DNA of 64,000 nt from Corynebacterium minutissimum (GTDB lineage Bacteria; Actinomycetota; Actinomycetes; Mycobacteriales; Mycobacteriaceae), in contig NZ_JSEF01000005.1 in NCBI RefSeq assembly GCF_000805675.1, forward strand, positions 62,001-126,000, read 5' to 3'. The first letter of the stretch is position 1, and the number at the start of each line of letters is the position of its first letter. Under the pieces are notes generated by a model. That model made no database searches, was not told the origin of the DNA, and saw only the letters and a list, made by a program, of their open reading frames with translations. This document shows, one piece after another, positions 55,069 through 63,127 of this stretch. The translations under genes were made by a program, and so were the position numbers.

Positions 55069-56436
55069 ATGAAGATCGCGATCATCGGTGCTGGACTAGC
55101 AGGACTCACCGCCGCCTGGGAGCTGCGTTCCCACGAGGTATACGTTTTCGAAGCAGCCGACCGCATCGGAGGAAAACTGCACACCGTGCCGTTTAACGGC
55201 GGGCCGACCGACATGGGCGCGGAAGCCTTTATCCGCCGCCGCCGAGACGCCGTCGATTTCTTTACCGAGCTGGGCCTGCACGAGTCCATCGTGGAACCCA
55301 ATGCCGAGCTGCGCCCGCGTGTCTATACCGGCGGCGAGCTGCACTTCCTGCCGCAAGGCGGGGTCATGGGTATTCCGTCCCAGCCGCAGGACTTCTTCTC
55401 TGCTGCAACCAACGAGCGCATCACCAACGAGCAGCCTTTCGAGTGGGAGATTGGCGGTGATGTGTCCGTCGGTGAGCTCGTGCGCCAGCAGTACGGCGAT
55501 GACGTGGTGGACCACGTGGTCTCTGCGCTGCTCGGTGGTGTGTACTCCTGCGTTGCCGATGACCTGGGCCTGCGCGCGACGCTTCCGCACCTGGCGGCGA
55601 CCTTGGACACTATGGCGCAGGATGGCCCGGTGACGCTGTCTGCAGCGATTAAGCAGATCGAGTCTGGCCGCAGCCCCGCTGAGGGTTCCGTCTTTGGCAC
55701 CTTCAAGGGCGGCTACGCCGAACTCTACGAGGCTCTGGCAGAGAAATCCGGCGCGCAGATTCACCTCGATACCTTCATCTCCGGTGTTACCCGCAAGGGC
55801 GATGCCTTTGAGGTCAAGGGCGCTCCGGGAGATATCGGGCCCTTCGACCGCGTGCTCTTTGCCACCCCTGCCCCAACGACCGCGCGACTGCTCAAGGCCG
55901 TAGCTCCGGAGGCCGCTGAACAGCTTGCCACGATTCAGTTGGCCTCCTCCGTGGTCGTCGGCTTCAACTTTGCTTCCGCCACGGACCCAGAGGGCAACGC
56001 GCTTCCCGACGCCACCGGCATCCTCGTCGCCTCCGACGAGCCCGGCGTGCGCGCCAAGGCCTTCACGCTTTCCTCTAACAAGTGGCCGCACTTGGGCGAG
56101 CGCGAAGGTTTCCTCGTGCGTGCGTCCTTCGGCCGCTTTGGCGATGACGCCATCGTGCGTGCGGACGAGGATGATCTCGTGGACTATGCCCTTGATGACC
56201 TGCAAAAGATCACTGGCTTCGACGGGCGTGCTGCCGGCGTGGAAGAGATCTACACGCAGCGCTGGTTCGGCGGTATCCCTCGCTACGACGAGAAGTACCT
56301 GTCTACGCTCGCTGCTGTCCGCGCCGCGCTTGCCGACGTCTCCGGCATCGCCGCCACCGGCGCCTGGGCCGATGGCGTCGGCGTACCCGCTGTTATCGCC
56401 GGTGCCCGAGCCGCTGCGCAGGGGCTTGTCAGCTAG
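55069..56436 (+). CDS. hemY: protoporphyrinogen/coproporphyrinogen III oxidase
   Basis: 455-residue FAD enzyme of the Gram-positive HemY type, which oxidises coproporphyrinogen III in the coproporphyrin-dependent haem route. FAD motif IAIIGAGLAGLTAAWEL with VFEAADRIGGKL, TFKGGYAELYEALAEKSGA in the middle, and the C-terminal FAD contact ATGAWADGVGVPAVIAGARA. It starts at the base following the hemE stop (TAAATG). A nested inverted repeat follows the gene. Confidence 0.94.
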   Translation: MKIAIIGAGLAGLTAAWELRSHEVYVFEAADRIGGKLHTVPFNGGPTDMGAEAFIRRRRDAVDFFTELGLHESIVEPNAELRPRVYTGGELHFLPQGGVMGIPSQPQDFFSAATNERITNEQPFEWEIGGDVSVGELVRQQYGDDVVDHVVSALLGGVYSCVADDLGLRATLPHLAATLDTMAQDGPVTLSAAIKQIESGRSPAEGSVFGTFKGGYAELYEALAEKSGAQIHLDTFISGVTRKGDAFEVKGAPGDIGPFDRVLFATPAPTTARLLKAVAPEAAEQLATIQLASSVVVGFNFASATDPEGNALPDATGILVASDEPGVRAKAFTLSSNKWPHLGEREGFLVRASFGRFGDDAIVRADEDDLVDYALDDLQKITGFDGRAAGVEEIYTQRWFGGIPRYDEKYLSTLAAVRAALADVSGIAATGAWADGVGVPAVIAGARAAAQGLVS

Positions 56437-56477
56437 CTCGCTGTCTCTCCTTGTGGCGCCTCACAAAGGGCGTCCAG

Positions 56478-56590
56478 CAAAAGGCATCAGGTATAAGGCA
56501 TCTTTGGGCCTGAAAACGCCATCTGCAATGTGTAGAAGGCGTTTTTAGCCGTGAAAACGCCTTATGACTGATGCCTTTTGTCAGATGCCT
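56478..56590. repeat. nested inverted repeat and terminator between hemY and ABC-F gene
   Basis: Outer perfect 13-bp arms CAAAAGGCATCAG (56478-56490) and CTGATGCCTTTTG (56568-56580). AAGGCATC is doubled on the left (56481, 56495) and GATGCCTT doubled on the right (56570, 56583). An inner perfect 10-bp hairpin AAGGCGTTTT / AAAACGCCTT (56536-56563) acts as a terminator for both converging genes. The ABC-F stop codon and its last dozen codons lie inside the structure. Confidence 0.7.
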
Positions 56591-58181
56591 TCAGCTCTTC
56601 GATGGAGTCACGCAGACGTTGTGCGTTGCGAGGGGAACGCAGAAGGTACTCCGTTTCACGGAGCGAGTTGTAGTCATCCATGGAAACGGTCGTTGTGAGG
56701 TTTAGCTGCTCGCATACGTGCTCGTCGTGGCTGACCAGGATGAATGCTCCGTGGTAGCTCGTGAGCACCTCAACCAGCCAGTCGGTGGTGGGGATGTCGA
56801 GGTTATTCGTTGGTTCGTCGAGAAGCAGAAAGCGCGGGGCCGGATCGCTGAGCAGGACGCGGGCGATTTCGACGCGGAAGCGTTCGCCGCCAGAAAGCTG
56901 GCCCACGGGCTGGTGGATCTTGTCACCGACAAAGAGCATCTGGGCCAGCTGATCGCGCAGGAACTGCGGGTCCGCGCTGGGGTTGGCCTCCCGGACGATG
57001 TCGAGCACCGACTCCTCCGCAGGCAAGACGATGCGCTGGCGGATGTACCCGCAGGGCAGCGCGTACTCGACGTCGCCGCGGGCTACGCGGTTGAGGAATG
57101 TGGTCTTGCCGCTGCCGTTGGGCCCGGCGAGGCGAACGCGCACGGGGCCAGTAATGCTGAGCAGATCGCTCACGAGCACGCGGGTTCCCGCGGGCAGCTC
57201 AGTGCCGGGGAGGTCGATGTGGACATGGGTGTCGTCGCGAAGCGCGCGCTGTGCCTTGTCGTGTGCCGACTGGGCGGCAGCAACTGCATCGTTGGCCTGT
57301 TGAGAACGCCCAGCAGCGGAGCGCTCAGAACGGTTCTTGTCATTGCCCATGGCCATGCCGGGTTTGCGCTTCGAGTCGGCGAAATTCTTGCCGCGGCGGG
57401 CATCGCGAGCAAGGCGGGTCTGCATGGCGGCGCGCTCGCGAATTTGTTTGCGGTGTTCGGCCTTGGTTTCCCGGACCTTGGCCTGCGCGGAATCCTGCTC
57501 GGCATCAATCGCTGCGCGGTAGGAGGAGTAGTTTCCCTCGAACTCGCGCAGAGTTCCGTGGTAGAGCTCAGCGATGCAATCCGCGTGCTCGAGGAGTTCG
57601 CGGTCGTGTGAGACGACGAGAACCGGCATCGGTGCGGTGCGAATGAGCTCGAGTAAGCGCTGACGAGATTCGGAGTCCAGGTTATTGGTGGGCTCGTCGA
57701 GGATCAGGAAATCCGGGTTGCGAAGGAAAGCTGCGGTCAGCGCCACGGTCACGGCTTCACCGCCAGACAATGTGCCGATAGTGCGATCCAGCGGGAAGGG
57801 GATATCCGCGGCGTCGAGAGCCGCCTCGATGCGCTCTGCCAAATCCCACTGCTCACCAACAGTGGTGGCGAGCTCTTCCGAGTATTCGCCTGCCTCAATG
57901 CGGTCAATGGCGTTGAGGATCTCTGTCGCGCCAAAGACATCGGCGATGGTGTCAGACGTGTGGAGGCCTAAATCCTGGTCGACATAGACGACTGAGCCCG
58001 CGGATACCGTTCCCGAAGACGGGGGAATGAGGCCAGCAAGCACCTTGGCCAGCGTTGATTTTCCGGAACCATTCGCCCCAACTAAGCCTGTGAAGTGGGA
58101 GGAAAACGAGCCGGTGAGTTCCGTGAAACAGGGGGTACCGTCGGGCCAAACGACGGTGAGATGAGAAAAAGAAATAGGCAT
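56562..58181 (-). CDS. ABC-F family ATPase (ribosome-associated type)
   Basis: 539 residues with two ABC domains and no membrane segments. First domain: Walker A GLVGANGSGKSTL (~36), signature LSGGEAVTVALT, Walker B FLILDEPTNNLD. A linker rich in charged residues with RETKAEHRKQIRERAAMQTR follows. Second domain: AGPNGSGKTTF, LSGGERFRVEIA, LLLDEPTNNLD. ABC-F proteins act on the ribosome, and some protect it from macrolide, lincosamide or pleuromutilin-type drugs. The ATG at 58181 has AAGGTGG 8 nt upstream. A leader ORF and a start-codon-covering hairpin lie just upstream, the hallmark of drug-induced attenuation. Drug range unknown. Confidence 0.85.
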   Translation of the reverse strand: MPISFSHLTVVWPDGTPCFTELTGSFSSHFTGLVGANGSGKSTLAKVLAGLIPPSSGTVSAGSVVYVDQDLGLHTSDTIADVFGATEILNAIDRIEAGEYSEELATTVGEQWDLAERIEAALDAADIPFPLDRTIGTLSGGEAVTVALTAAFLRNPDFLILDEPTNNLDSESRQRLLELIRTAPMPVLVVSHDRELLEHADCIAELYHGTLREFEGNYSSYRAAIDAEQDSAQAKVRETKAEHRKQIRERAAMQTRLARDARRGKNFADSKRKPGMAMGNDKNRSERSAAGRSQQANDAVAAAQSAHDKAQRALRDDTHVHIDLPGTELPAGTRVLVSDLLSITGPVRVRLAGPNGSGKTTFLNRVARGDVEYALPCGYIRQRIVLPAEESVLDIVREANPSADPQFLRDQLAQMLFVGDKIHQPVGQLSGGERFRVEIARVLLSDPAPRFLLLDEPTNNLDIPTTDWLVEVLTSYHGAFILVSHDEHVCEQLNLTTTVSMDDYNSLRETEYLLRSPRNAQRLRDSIEELKASDKRHQS

Positions 58182-58249
58182 GAAGAAATCCACCTTCGAG
58201 TAAGTCGCGTAAAAAGAGTGACGTCGAATTAGGAAAAAATCTTCATGCC
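58176..58249 (-). promoter_or_regulatory. putative translation attenuator of the ABC-F gene
   Basis: On the RNA, GGCAUGAAGA at the leader ORF start (complement of 58240-58249) pairs perfectly with UCUUCAUGCC at the ABC-F start (complement of 58177-58186), one G-U pair extending it. The pairing would cover the ABC-F start codon and loop out its AAGGTGG ribosome binding site. A ribosome stalled on the leader would break the stem. Confidence 0.55.
58229..58246 (-). CDS. putative five-residue leader peptide MKIFS
   Basis: ATG AAG ATT TTT TCC TAA upstream of the ABC-F gene; its stop lies 47 nt before that gene's ATG. Its first codons form one arm of the start-covering stem. No clear ribosome binding site was seen ahead of it (CTTTCGGGC), which is the main weakness. 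Confidence 0.4.
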   Translation of the reverse strand: MKIFS

Positions 58250-58266
58250 CGAAAGACTAGCCCCGG

Positions 58267-59286
58267 CTAATGCCCCAGCGCAAGGGCCGCCACGCCAAGA
58301 CCGAGAGCGCCGCGGGTAACGTAGTGCAGCACCTCGGGGGAGAAGGAAACACCGAAGCCGCCGCTATCCAGCATGGACATGCTGTCTACCCGTGCCGGGC
58401 GGGAACGCTTAAACGACGCCCAGCTAAGACCAGCGATGATGAGCGCCACTGCGATGGCGGAGAGCTTCCACACCAAGGCGAGGATACCGGCGCCAAGGAG
58501 TGCCGTGCCCACAGAAGCTATAAGGGGAAGGCCCCAGTCTGGCCATGCATCGTCGTTGACGCGGCCGAAGGAGGCAGCGCGCCCAACCGCCGCGCCAACG
58601 ATGCCCCACGCAGACATGAAGCCGACCATAGCCAGCGCCCCGAACTGTGGGGCGAGCCCCAACGTCAAGCCGAGGGCCGCGAGCGCACCGACGCCGATGT
58701 ACCACCGTCGTCCCAAACGACGGAAGAAGAGACCAGACAACGTGGAAGGTGCATGGGCGCGACGAGGAATCCACGCGGATTGGCTCGCAATGGCGTCAGA
58801 GGTGACCTCCGAATCGAGAAGGCTTAGGCCAGAACCGCCGACTAGGCGTGTGCGCCCAGCTCTGAGAAGCGAAGCCAGCGTGAACGAGCGCCATCCCACG
58901 ACAAAACGCAGGGCCGGGACTGCCAGCGCGAACCACGGGGATAGCCCGGTGGACACGCAGATGCCGAGGCCCAAGATCCCGAAGCCGATCAGCTGCGTCC
59001 ATGTGATCCAGTCCGTACCACGGAGCTTGCCGCGCGGCCGGTCAACGTAAACCCAGCGTTCCCGCGACAGTGCGCGCAGGGGATAGAGAACCTCGGTGAG
59101 CACCATGAGCGCGAGCAGTCCCACGATGCCGGCAATCGGAGCGATACCAGTCAGCGTGATGCGCGCCGGGATGGCAGGCAAAACGGCGCCGACTTCTTGC
59201 CAGACTGTATAACCGAAGCCGAAGACGATGCCGGCGAGGATGAGGTACCAAATGCCATCACCTAGCCGCGATAGCACGCGCATCAC
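58267..59286 (-). CDS. ABC transporter membrane protein
   Basis: 339 residues with about seven or eight hydrophobic helices (GIWYLILAGIVFGFGYTVW, IAPIAGIVGLLALMVLTEVL, YIGVGALAALGLTLGLAP, IAVALIIAGLSWASF and others) and no soluble domain. Its start overlaps the end of the small ATP-binding protein gene upstream by 4 bp, so it is the partner permease. No substrate clue. The ABC-F gene follows 85 bp later and may be read through. Confidence 0.75.
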   Translation of the reverse strand: MMRVLSRLGDGIWYLILAGIVFGFGYTVWQEVGAVLPAIPARITLTGIAPIAGIVGLLALMVLTEVLYPLRALSRERWVYVDRPRGKLRGTDWITWTQLIGFGILGLGICVSTGLSPWFALAVPALRFVVGWRSFTLASLLRAGRTRLVGGSGLSLLDSEVTSDAIASQSAWIPRRAHAPSTLSGLFFRRLGRRWYIGVGALAALGLTLGLAPQFGALAMVGFMSAWGIVGAAVGRAASFGRVNDDAWPDWGLPLIASVGTALLGAGILALVWKLSAIAVALIIAGLSWASFKRSRPARVDSMSMLDSGGFGVSFSPEVLHYVTRGALGLGVAALALGH

Positions 59287-59861
59287 AGCTGTACCACCTC
59301 GTCGCAGGCCTGGGTGATGGTGTCGGAATGCGAGGCCACGACGATGCAGCGATTCTCCTCGTCGGCTAGGTAGCGCAATTCGCTGGCGAGGAACTCGGTC
59401 CAGGCGGCGTCGAGGTGGCGCTCGGGCTCGTCGATAAGCACTGCACGTGCCGGCTGGTATAGTTGCGCGGCCAAGAACACGCGCTGGCGCTGGCCCGAGG
59501 ACAGGCGCGAGGCTGGGTGCGGAAGGAGAGGCTCAAGCGCCCAGAGTTCGCAGAGCTTGGCGACGTCCACCCCTGCCGCCTTCCCCATCAAGTCCAGGTG
59601 CTCGCCCACGGTGAGGTCGGGGAGGAAAACCGGCTCGGCCACCGTAATCACAGCGCCCGGCTGTTCCTTCGTGCCGATGGGGTGACCGTCCCACTCCACT
59701 GATCCATCGAGAGGCGCAAGCTCCCCGCCGAGCGTTGCGAGCAACGTGGACTTACCCGAACCATTGGGGCCAGCGAGGCCATAGATGTGGCCCAGGGCGA
59801 AGTTCTTCTCAAGGTGTCCAAGGGGCGTGGAATGCCCATAATCGGCGTCGATGGAAAGCAT
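59283..59861 (-). CDS. ABC transporter ATP-binding protein (short)
   Basis: 192 residues, shorter than the usual 220-240. Walker A GLAGPNGSGKSTLLATLGG, signature LSSGQRQRVFLAAQL, Walker B AVLIDEPERHLD, switch His in VVASHSD. Pairs with the downstream membrane protein (4-bp overlap). AAGGAG lies ~14 nt before the ATG. Whether the system exports or imports is unknown; single-domain ATPase plus an all-membrane partner is more typical of an exporter. Confidence 0.85.
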   Translation of the reverse strand: MLSIDADYGHSTPLGHLEKNFALGHIYGLAGPNGSGKSTLLATLGGELAPLDGSVEWDGHPIGTKEQPGAVITVAEPVFLPDLTVGEHLDLMGKAAGVDVAKLCELWALEPLLPHPASRLSSGQRQRVFLAAQLYQPARAVLIDEPERHLDAAWTEFLASELRYLADEENRCIVVASHSDTITQACDEVVQL

Positions 59862-59971
59862 TGCTGGGCAGCGATCTCCTTACATTGTGTGACAAGACAA
59901 TAGTGAAAACTTATTGATTGAGTGTAGCAAAATGCACGCCCTGAATGTTCTTCTCGAGATGGGAAACACCC

Positions 59972-60000
59972 TTGGGATTGGTGTTATGAGCTGCTAAAAT
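59972..60000 (+). promoter_or_regulatory. strong sigma-A-type promoter before the VbhA-like ORFs
   Basis: TTGGGA (59972-59977), 17-bp spacer, TAAAAT (59995-60000), ending 36 bp before the TTG start of the first small ORF. Near-consensus spacing and -10. Confidence 0.65.
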
Positions 60001-60036
60001 GAGGTCAATTAAAGCTGGTAACTCGGGAGGGCCTAG

Positions 60037-60216
60037 TTGGCAAGGGTAGCAAGTCAACAGAAGAGCGTTGAGGAAAGCGTGACTTTTGCAAAGGGGGTTT
60101 CACTGCTAGCTGGACACAATATGGATGCGGAACAGGAATCGCTTGTCCGTGCCGTCGCTTCAGGAGACATGACGGTCGAGGAAGCAATTGCTATCGCTAA
60201 GGCGCAAGTTAAATAG
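60037..60216 (+). CDS. VbhA-like antitoxin-family small protein (first copy)
   Basis: 59 residues, TTG start with GGGAGG 6 nt upstream and an in-frame stop immediately before it. The helical C-terminal part LLAGHNMDAEQESLVRAVA and SGDMTVEEAIAIAKAQVK follows the pattern of VbhA-type Fic antitoxins (RLEG..., then V-x-G-E-x-T...). Where VbhA has the inhibitory Glu (SxxxEG), this protein has Ala (SLLAG). No Fic or other toxin gene is adjacent. A paralogue lies 60 bp downstream. The family assignment rests on pattern similarity only. Confidence 0.55.
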   Translation: MARVASQQKSVEESVTFAKGVSLLAGHNMDAEQESLVRAVASGDMTVEEAIAIAKAQVK

Positions 60217-60275
60217 GGATTGCTTCAATTATCGTGCCGTCAGGAACGCTTTTTCGTCGCGTTAGGAGTCGTGTA

Positions 60276-60464
60276 TTGAATCCGAATCTAGTAAAAGATG
60301 AAGACCCCGAGCGTGATCCGCTAGCGCTGAGTGACGCTGCGATGCGTTTGGCAGGCCACGATGTGACTGATGAGTACGTGCGCCAGCTGGGCCGCGAGGT
60401 AGCCGCAGGGACACTATCTGCCGACGAAGCAATCGCTCGTGTACGGCGTGCTTCGTTGAAGTAG
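60276..60464 (+). CDS. VbhA-like antitoxin-family small protein (second copy)
   Basis: 62 residues, TTG start with AGGAG 7 nt upstream; a GTG at 60234 is in frame but poorly placed. Its core RLAGHDVTDEYVRQLGREVA and AGTLSADEAIARVRRASLK aligns over ~40 residues with the first copy, with the same LAGH in place of the LEG motif. Same promoter unit as the first copy. No toxin partner visible on either side; the next gene is a leftward dehydrogenase. Function inferred only by family resemblance. Confidence 0.55.
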   Translation: MNPNLVKDEDPERDPLALSDAAMRLAGHDVTDEYVRQLGREVAAGTLSADEAIARVRRASLK

Positions 60465-60504
60465 AGCAAGAGTTCGTCGGAAAGCAGGTCGCCTAGCTGC
60501 TGGG

Positions 60505-61344
60505 CTATCCCTTGTTGCGGAAGACGAAGATGGAGGAGAAATCTTGGTCGCCGTGGCCCATGGCCTGCTGCTCCTCAAAGCGCTGAATGACGGCGGCGAG
60601 GGCTGGGAGTGGCTTGTTGGCGGTCATCTCCATGAGCTTGGCGTCCTTGCACAGGGCGTCCACGGTGAAGTCGCCTGGAGTGGTGTTGCGCTCGCCGGTG
60701 ATGAACGGGCCCTTCATGTTCTTCATGAAGGCGAGGCCGGTGATGTCGAGCATTTCGAGGATGACCTCAGAATCAAGGCCTTCGGACTCGCCGAGCTGAA
60801 GAGCCTCGAGCAGACCTTCCGCAGTAACGGCGAGGGCCAGGTTGGCCAGGAGTTTGCCAATCGCTGCGGTGGCGGCGGATTCGACGCCGATGAGCTTGTT
60901 CTCGTCGGCCCAGAGCTCGGCAATGGTCATGGCGAGCTCGCGGCGATCGTCGTCAGGCGTGCCCACATAGACGCCGAGCTTTCCCTCCCGCGCCGGGCCT
61001 AGCGAACCGACGACGGGCGCGTGGACATATGAGTCGACCGCGGCGGCGAATTCACGGGCGGCATCGGGGGAGATGGTCGTGGTGTCGATCCAGGTCACGC
61101 CCTTCGGGATGAGGTTGGCGTCAATGACCTGTTCACGGATGTCATCGGGCCCAAAGAGCGAGGTGATGATGACCTCTGCGTCCTCCACGGCGGCGGTGGG
61201 GGAATCGGCGAGGGTAGCGCCGGCGTCGACCAGCGGCTGCGCGCGCTCGGCGGTGCGGTTCCACACGGTGAGCTCATGGTGGTCGAGGAGGTGTCGGGCG
61301 AGCTCGGTGCCCATGCGGCCAGTACCAAGGAATGCAATCTTCAT
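60505..61344 (-). CDS. NAD(P)-dependent beta-hydroxyacid dehydrogenase family protein
   Basis: 279 residues. N-terminal Rossmann motif MKIAFLGTGRMGTELARHLL with VWNRTAERA, the substrate region YVHAPVVGSLGPAREGKL, and the catalytic Lys in NKLIGVESAATAAIGKLLANL, as in 3-hydroxyisobutyrate/6-phosphogluconate dehydrogenase-like and imine-reductase-like proteins. The Met at 61344 is used since the Rossmann strand starts there. Substrate unknown. Confidence 0.85.
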   Translation of the reverse strand: MKIAFLGTGRMGTELARHLLDHHELTVWNRTAERAQPLVDAGATLADSPTAAVEDAEVIITSLFGPDDIREQVIDANLIPKGVTWIDTTTISPDAAREFAAAVDSYVHAPVVGSLGPAREGKLGVYVGTPDDDRRELAMTIAELWADENKLIGVESAATAAIGKLLANLALAVTAEGLLEALQLGESEGLDSEVILEMLDITGLAFMKNMKGPFITGERNTTPGDFTVDALCKDAKLMEMTANKPLPALAAVIQRFEEQQAMGHGDQDFSSIFVFRNKG

Positions 61345-61451
61345 GCCGCCCAGTGTGCCATCATTGTGGGCAGGCTCGCCGCGATTCATGCGAGCCCCGG
61401 ACGAGGGAGCCGTACCCGGTGACGCGACAAGACGGCCAGAAAGGGCTGGCT

Positions 61452-61643
61452 ATGTCGTGGTTCGTGTTGATTTTCTCCGGTGCCTTTGAGGCTGTGTGGG
61501 CAGCAGCGCTGGATAAGTCGGAGGGCTTTAGCCGCCTGTGGCCCTCAGTGATCTTTTTCGTTGCCTGCGCCATTTCCATGGGTGGGCTGGGCTGGGCCAT
61601 GAAGTCCATCCCCGTGGGTTCTACTGGGGTACACCCCAGCTAA
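61452..61643 (+). pseudogene. truncated SMR-family multidrug transporter (SugE/QacE type)
   Basis: 63 residues where the family has ~105. Helix 1 with the essential Glu (SWFVLIFSGAFEAVWAAAL) and helix 2 (WPSVIFFVACAISMGGLGWA) are intact, but right after the conserved KSIPVG the frame changes into STGVHPS and stops. The remaining two helices (expected AYAVWTGIG...) are missing. The break coincides with the start of AT-rich foreign-looking DNA, so an insertion probably removed the 3' half. Confidence 0.75.
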
Positions 61644-61693
61644 ACACCTCAACCAGTTGAACAAATGATGAACAACAATAAGAAGGAAGAACC

Positions 61694-63127
61694 ATGACAA
61701 ACGCCGTTATCGTTGGAGCAGGCCCTAATGGTTTAGCAGCGGCCCTTTTCCTCGCCGATCACGATATTGAGGTGACAATACTTGAAGCTAATTCTTCTAT
61801 TGGAGGCGGTGCACGATCCGGGGAATACACGCTCCCCAGACTGACACATGACCACTGTTCAGCGTTTCATCCTTTCGGTGTCGGATCAAGTTTTTGGAAA
61901 GAGGTAGAACTAGAGAAGTACGGTTTAGAATGGGCATGGTCTGAAGTTGACTGCGCTCACCCTCTGGATGATGGACGGGCTGGGATCCTGTATAGGTCTC
62001 TAGACAAAACTGTCGAACATCTGGGAGTCGACGGAGACATCTGGAGAAAGATAGTCGGGAGCAACGTAAGGAACTTCGACCTCCTGACGGAGGACATTTT
62101 CCGCCCACTTCTTCATATTCCTCAACACCCGGTCACTCTTGCCAAGTTCGCCCCATATGCTTCTCTGCCAGCCTCAACACTTATGCGCATGTTTAAAACC
62201 GAAGCGGGCAAAGCATTGTTTGGGGGAATCGCAGCCCACGCTTTTACCTCTCTCGACCGACCGCTAACTGCATCGCTCGGAATAATGCTCGCTGCTGCAG
62301 CCCACCAGTGGGGTTGGCCGGTAGCGAAAGGAGGATCTGGCGCAATTGTAGCGGCTCTAGAAAAAGCTCTCACCCAAAAGAACGTAACGATCCACACTAA
62401 CAGTCCCGTTATTTCGAAAAGGGATATTCCAACCGCAGATCTTGTTCTTCTAGATCTTTCTCCCCAACAGATCCTCTCCTTATATGGAGATGAGATGCCA
62501 TCAAGAATTAAAAAGCAATACTCAAATTTTAGATCTGGATCTTCCGCTTTCAAAGTTGACTATGCAATCAGCGGAGACATCCCTTGGAAAAATTCACATT
62601 GTAGACGTGCAGGCACTGTCCACCTTGGTGGCAATGCCAAAGAAACACTACTTTCCGAATCTTTAAGAGCTAAAGGAAAGATGCCTTCACGACCGTTCGT
62701 CCTTGTCGGACAGCAATATATGGCAGATCCTGCACGCAGCAATGGAAATCTAAATCCAATTTACGCATATGCGCATGTGCCTAAAGGATACTCAGGAGAC
62801 GCTACAGGGCTAGTCACTGAACAAATAGAAAGATTTGCTCCAGGGTTCCGTGATCAAATTGTTATGAGCAAAAGTATTAACCCGCAGCAAATGGAATCGT
62901 CCAATAGGAACTTCCACAATGGGGACATTATTGGTGGAGAAAACGACGGACTACAGCTGGTATTTCGCCCTAGGATGACCACGAATCCATATTGGGTTGG
63001 TGTACAAGGTGTCTATATCTGTTCACATTCCTCTCCACCAGGGGCTGGAGTTCACGGACTATGTGGAAAAAATGCCGCAACTGCGGCCTTTCGGGATCTC
63101 CAAAAAAGGATCCACATGTTGTGGTGA
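61694..63127 (+). CDS. FAD-dependent oxidoreductase (phytoene desaturase-like)
   Basis: 477-residue amine-oxidase/CrtI-like flavoprotein: NAVIVGAGPNGLAAALFLADH with EANSSIGGGARSG at the N-terminus, WPVAKGGSGAIVAALEKAL in the middle, and the C-terminal FAD contact SSPPGAGVHGLCGKNAA. AAGGAAG lies ahead of the ATG. Base composition and codon use are clearly more AT-rich than in all neighbours, pointing to horizontal acquisition. No carotenoid genes lie nearby, so the substrate is unknown. Flanked by the cut-off SMR gene and a recombinase relic. Confidence 0.88.
   Translation: MTNAVIVGAGPNGLAAALFLADHDIEVTILEANSSIGGGARSGEYTLPRLTHDHCSAFHPFGVGSSFWKEVELEKYGLEWAWSEVDCAHPLDDGRAGILYRSLDKTVEHLGVDGDIWRKIVGSNVRNFDLLTEDIFRPLLHIPQHPVTLAKFAPYASLPASTLMRMFKTEAGKALFGGIAAHAFTSLDRPLTASLGIMLAAAAHQWGWPVAKGGSGAIVAALEKALTQKNVTIHTNSPVISKRDIPTADLVLLDLSPQQILSLYGDEMPSRIKKQYSNFRSGSSAFKVDYAISGDIPWKNSHCRRAGTVHLGGNAKETLLSESLRAKGKMPSRPFVLVGQQYMADPARSNGNLNPIYAYAHVPKGYSGDATGLVTEQIERFAPGFRDQIVMSKSINPQQMESSNRNFHNGDIIGGENDGLQLVFRPRMTTNPYWVGVQGVYICSHSSPPGAGVHGLCGKNAATAAFRDLQKRIHMLW

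Noticed and set aside
60005-60187. 60-residue minus-strand frame opposite the first VbhA-like ORF
   Set aside because: No ribosome binding site and no promoter on that strand, whereas the plus strand has a near-consensus promoter and a strong site for the TTG start.
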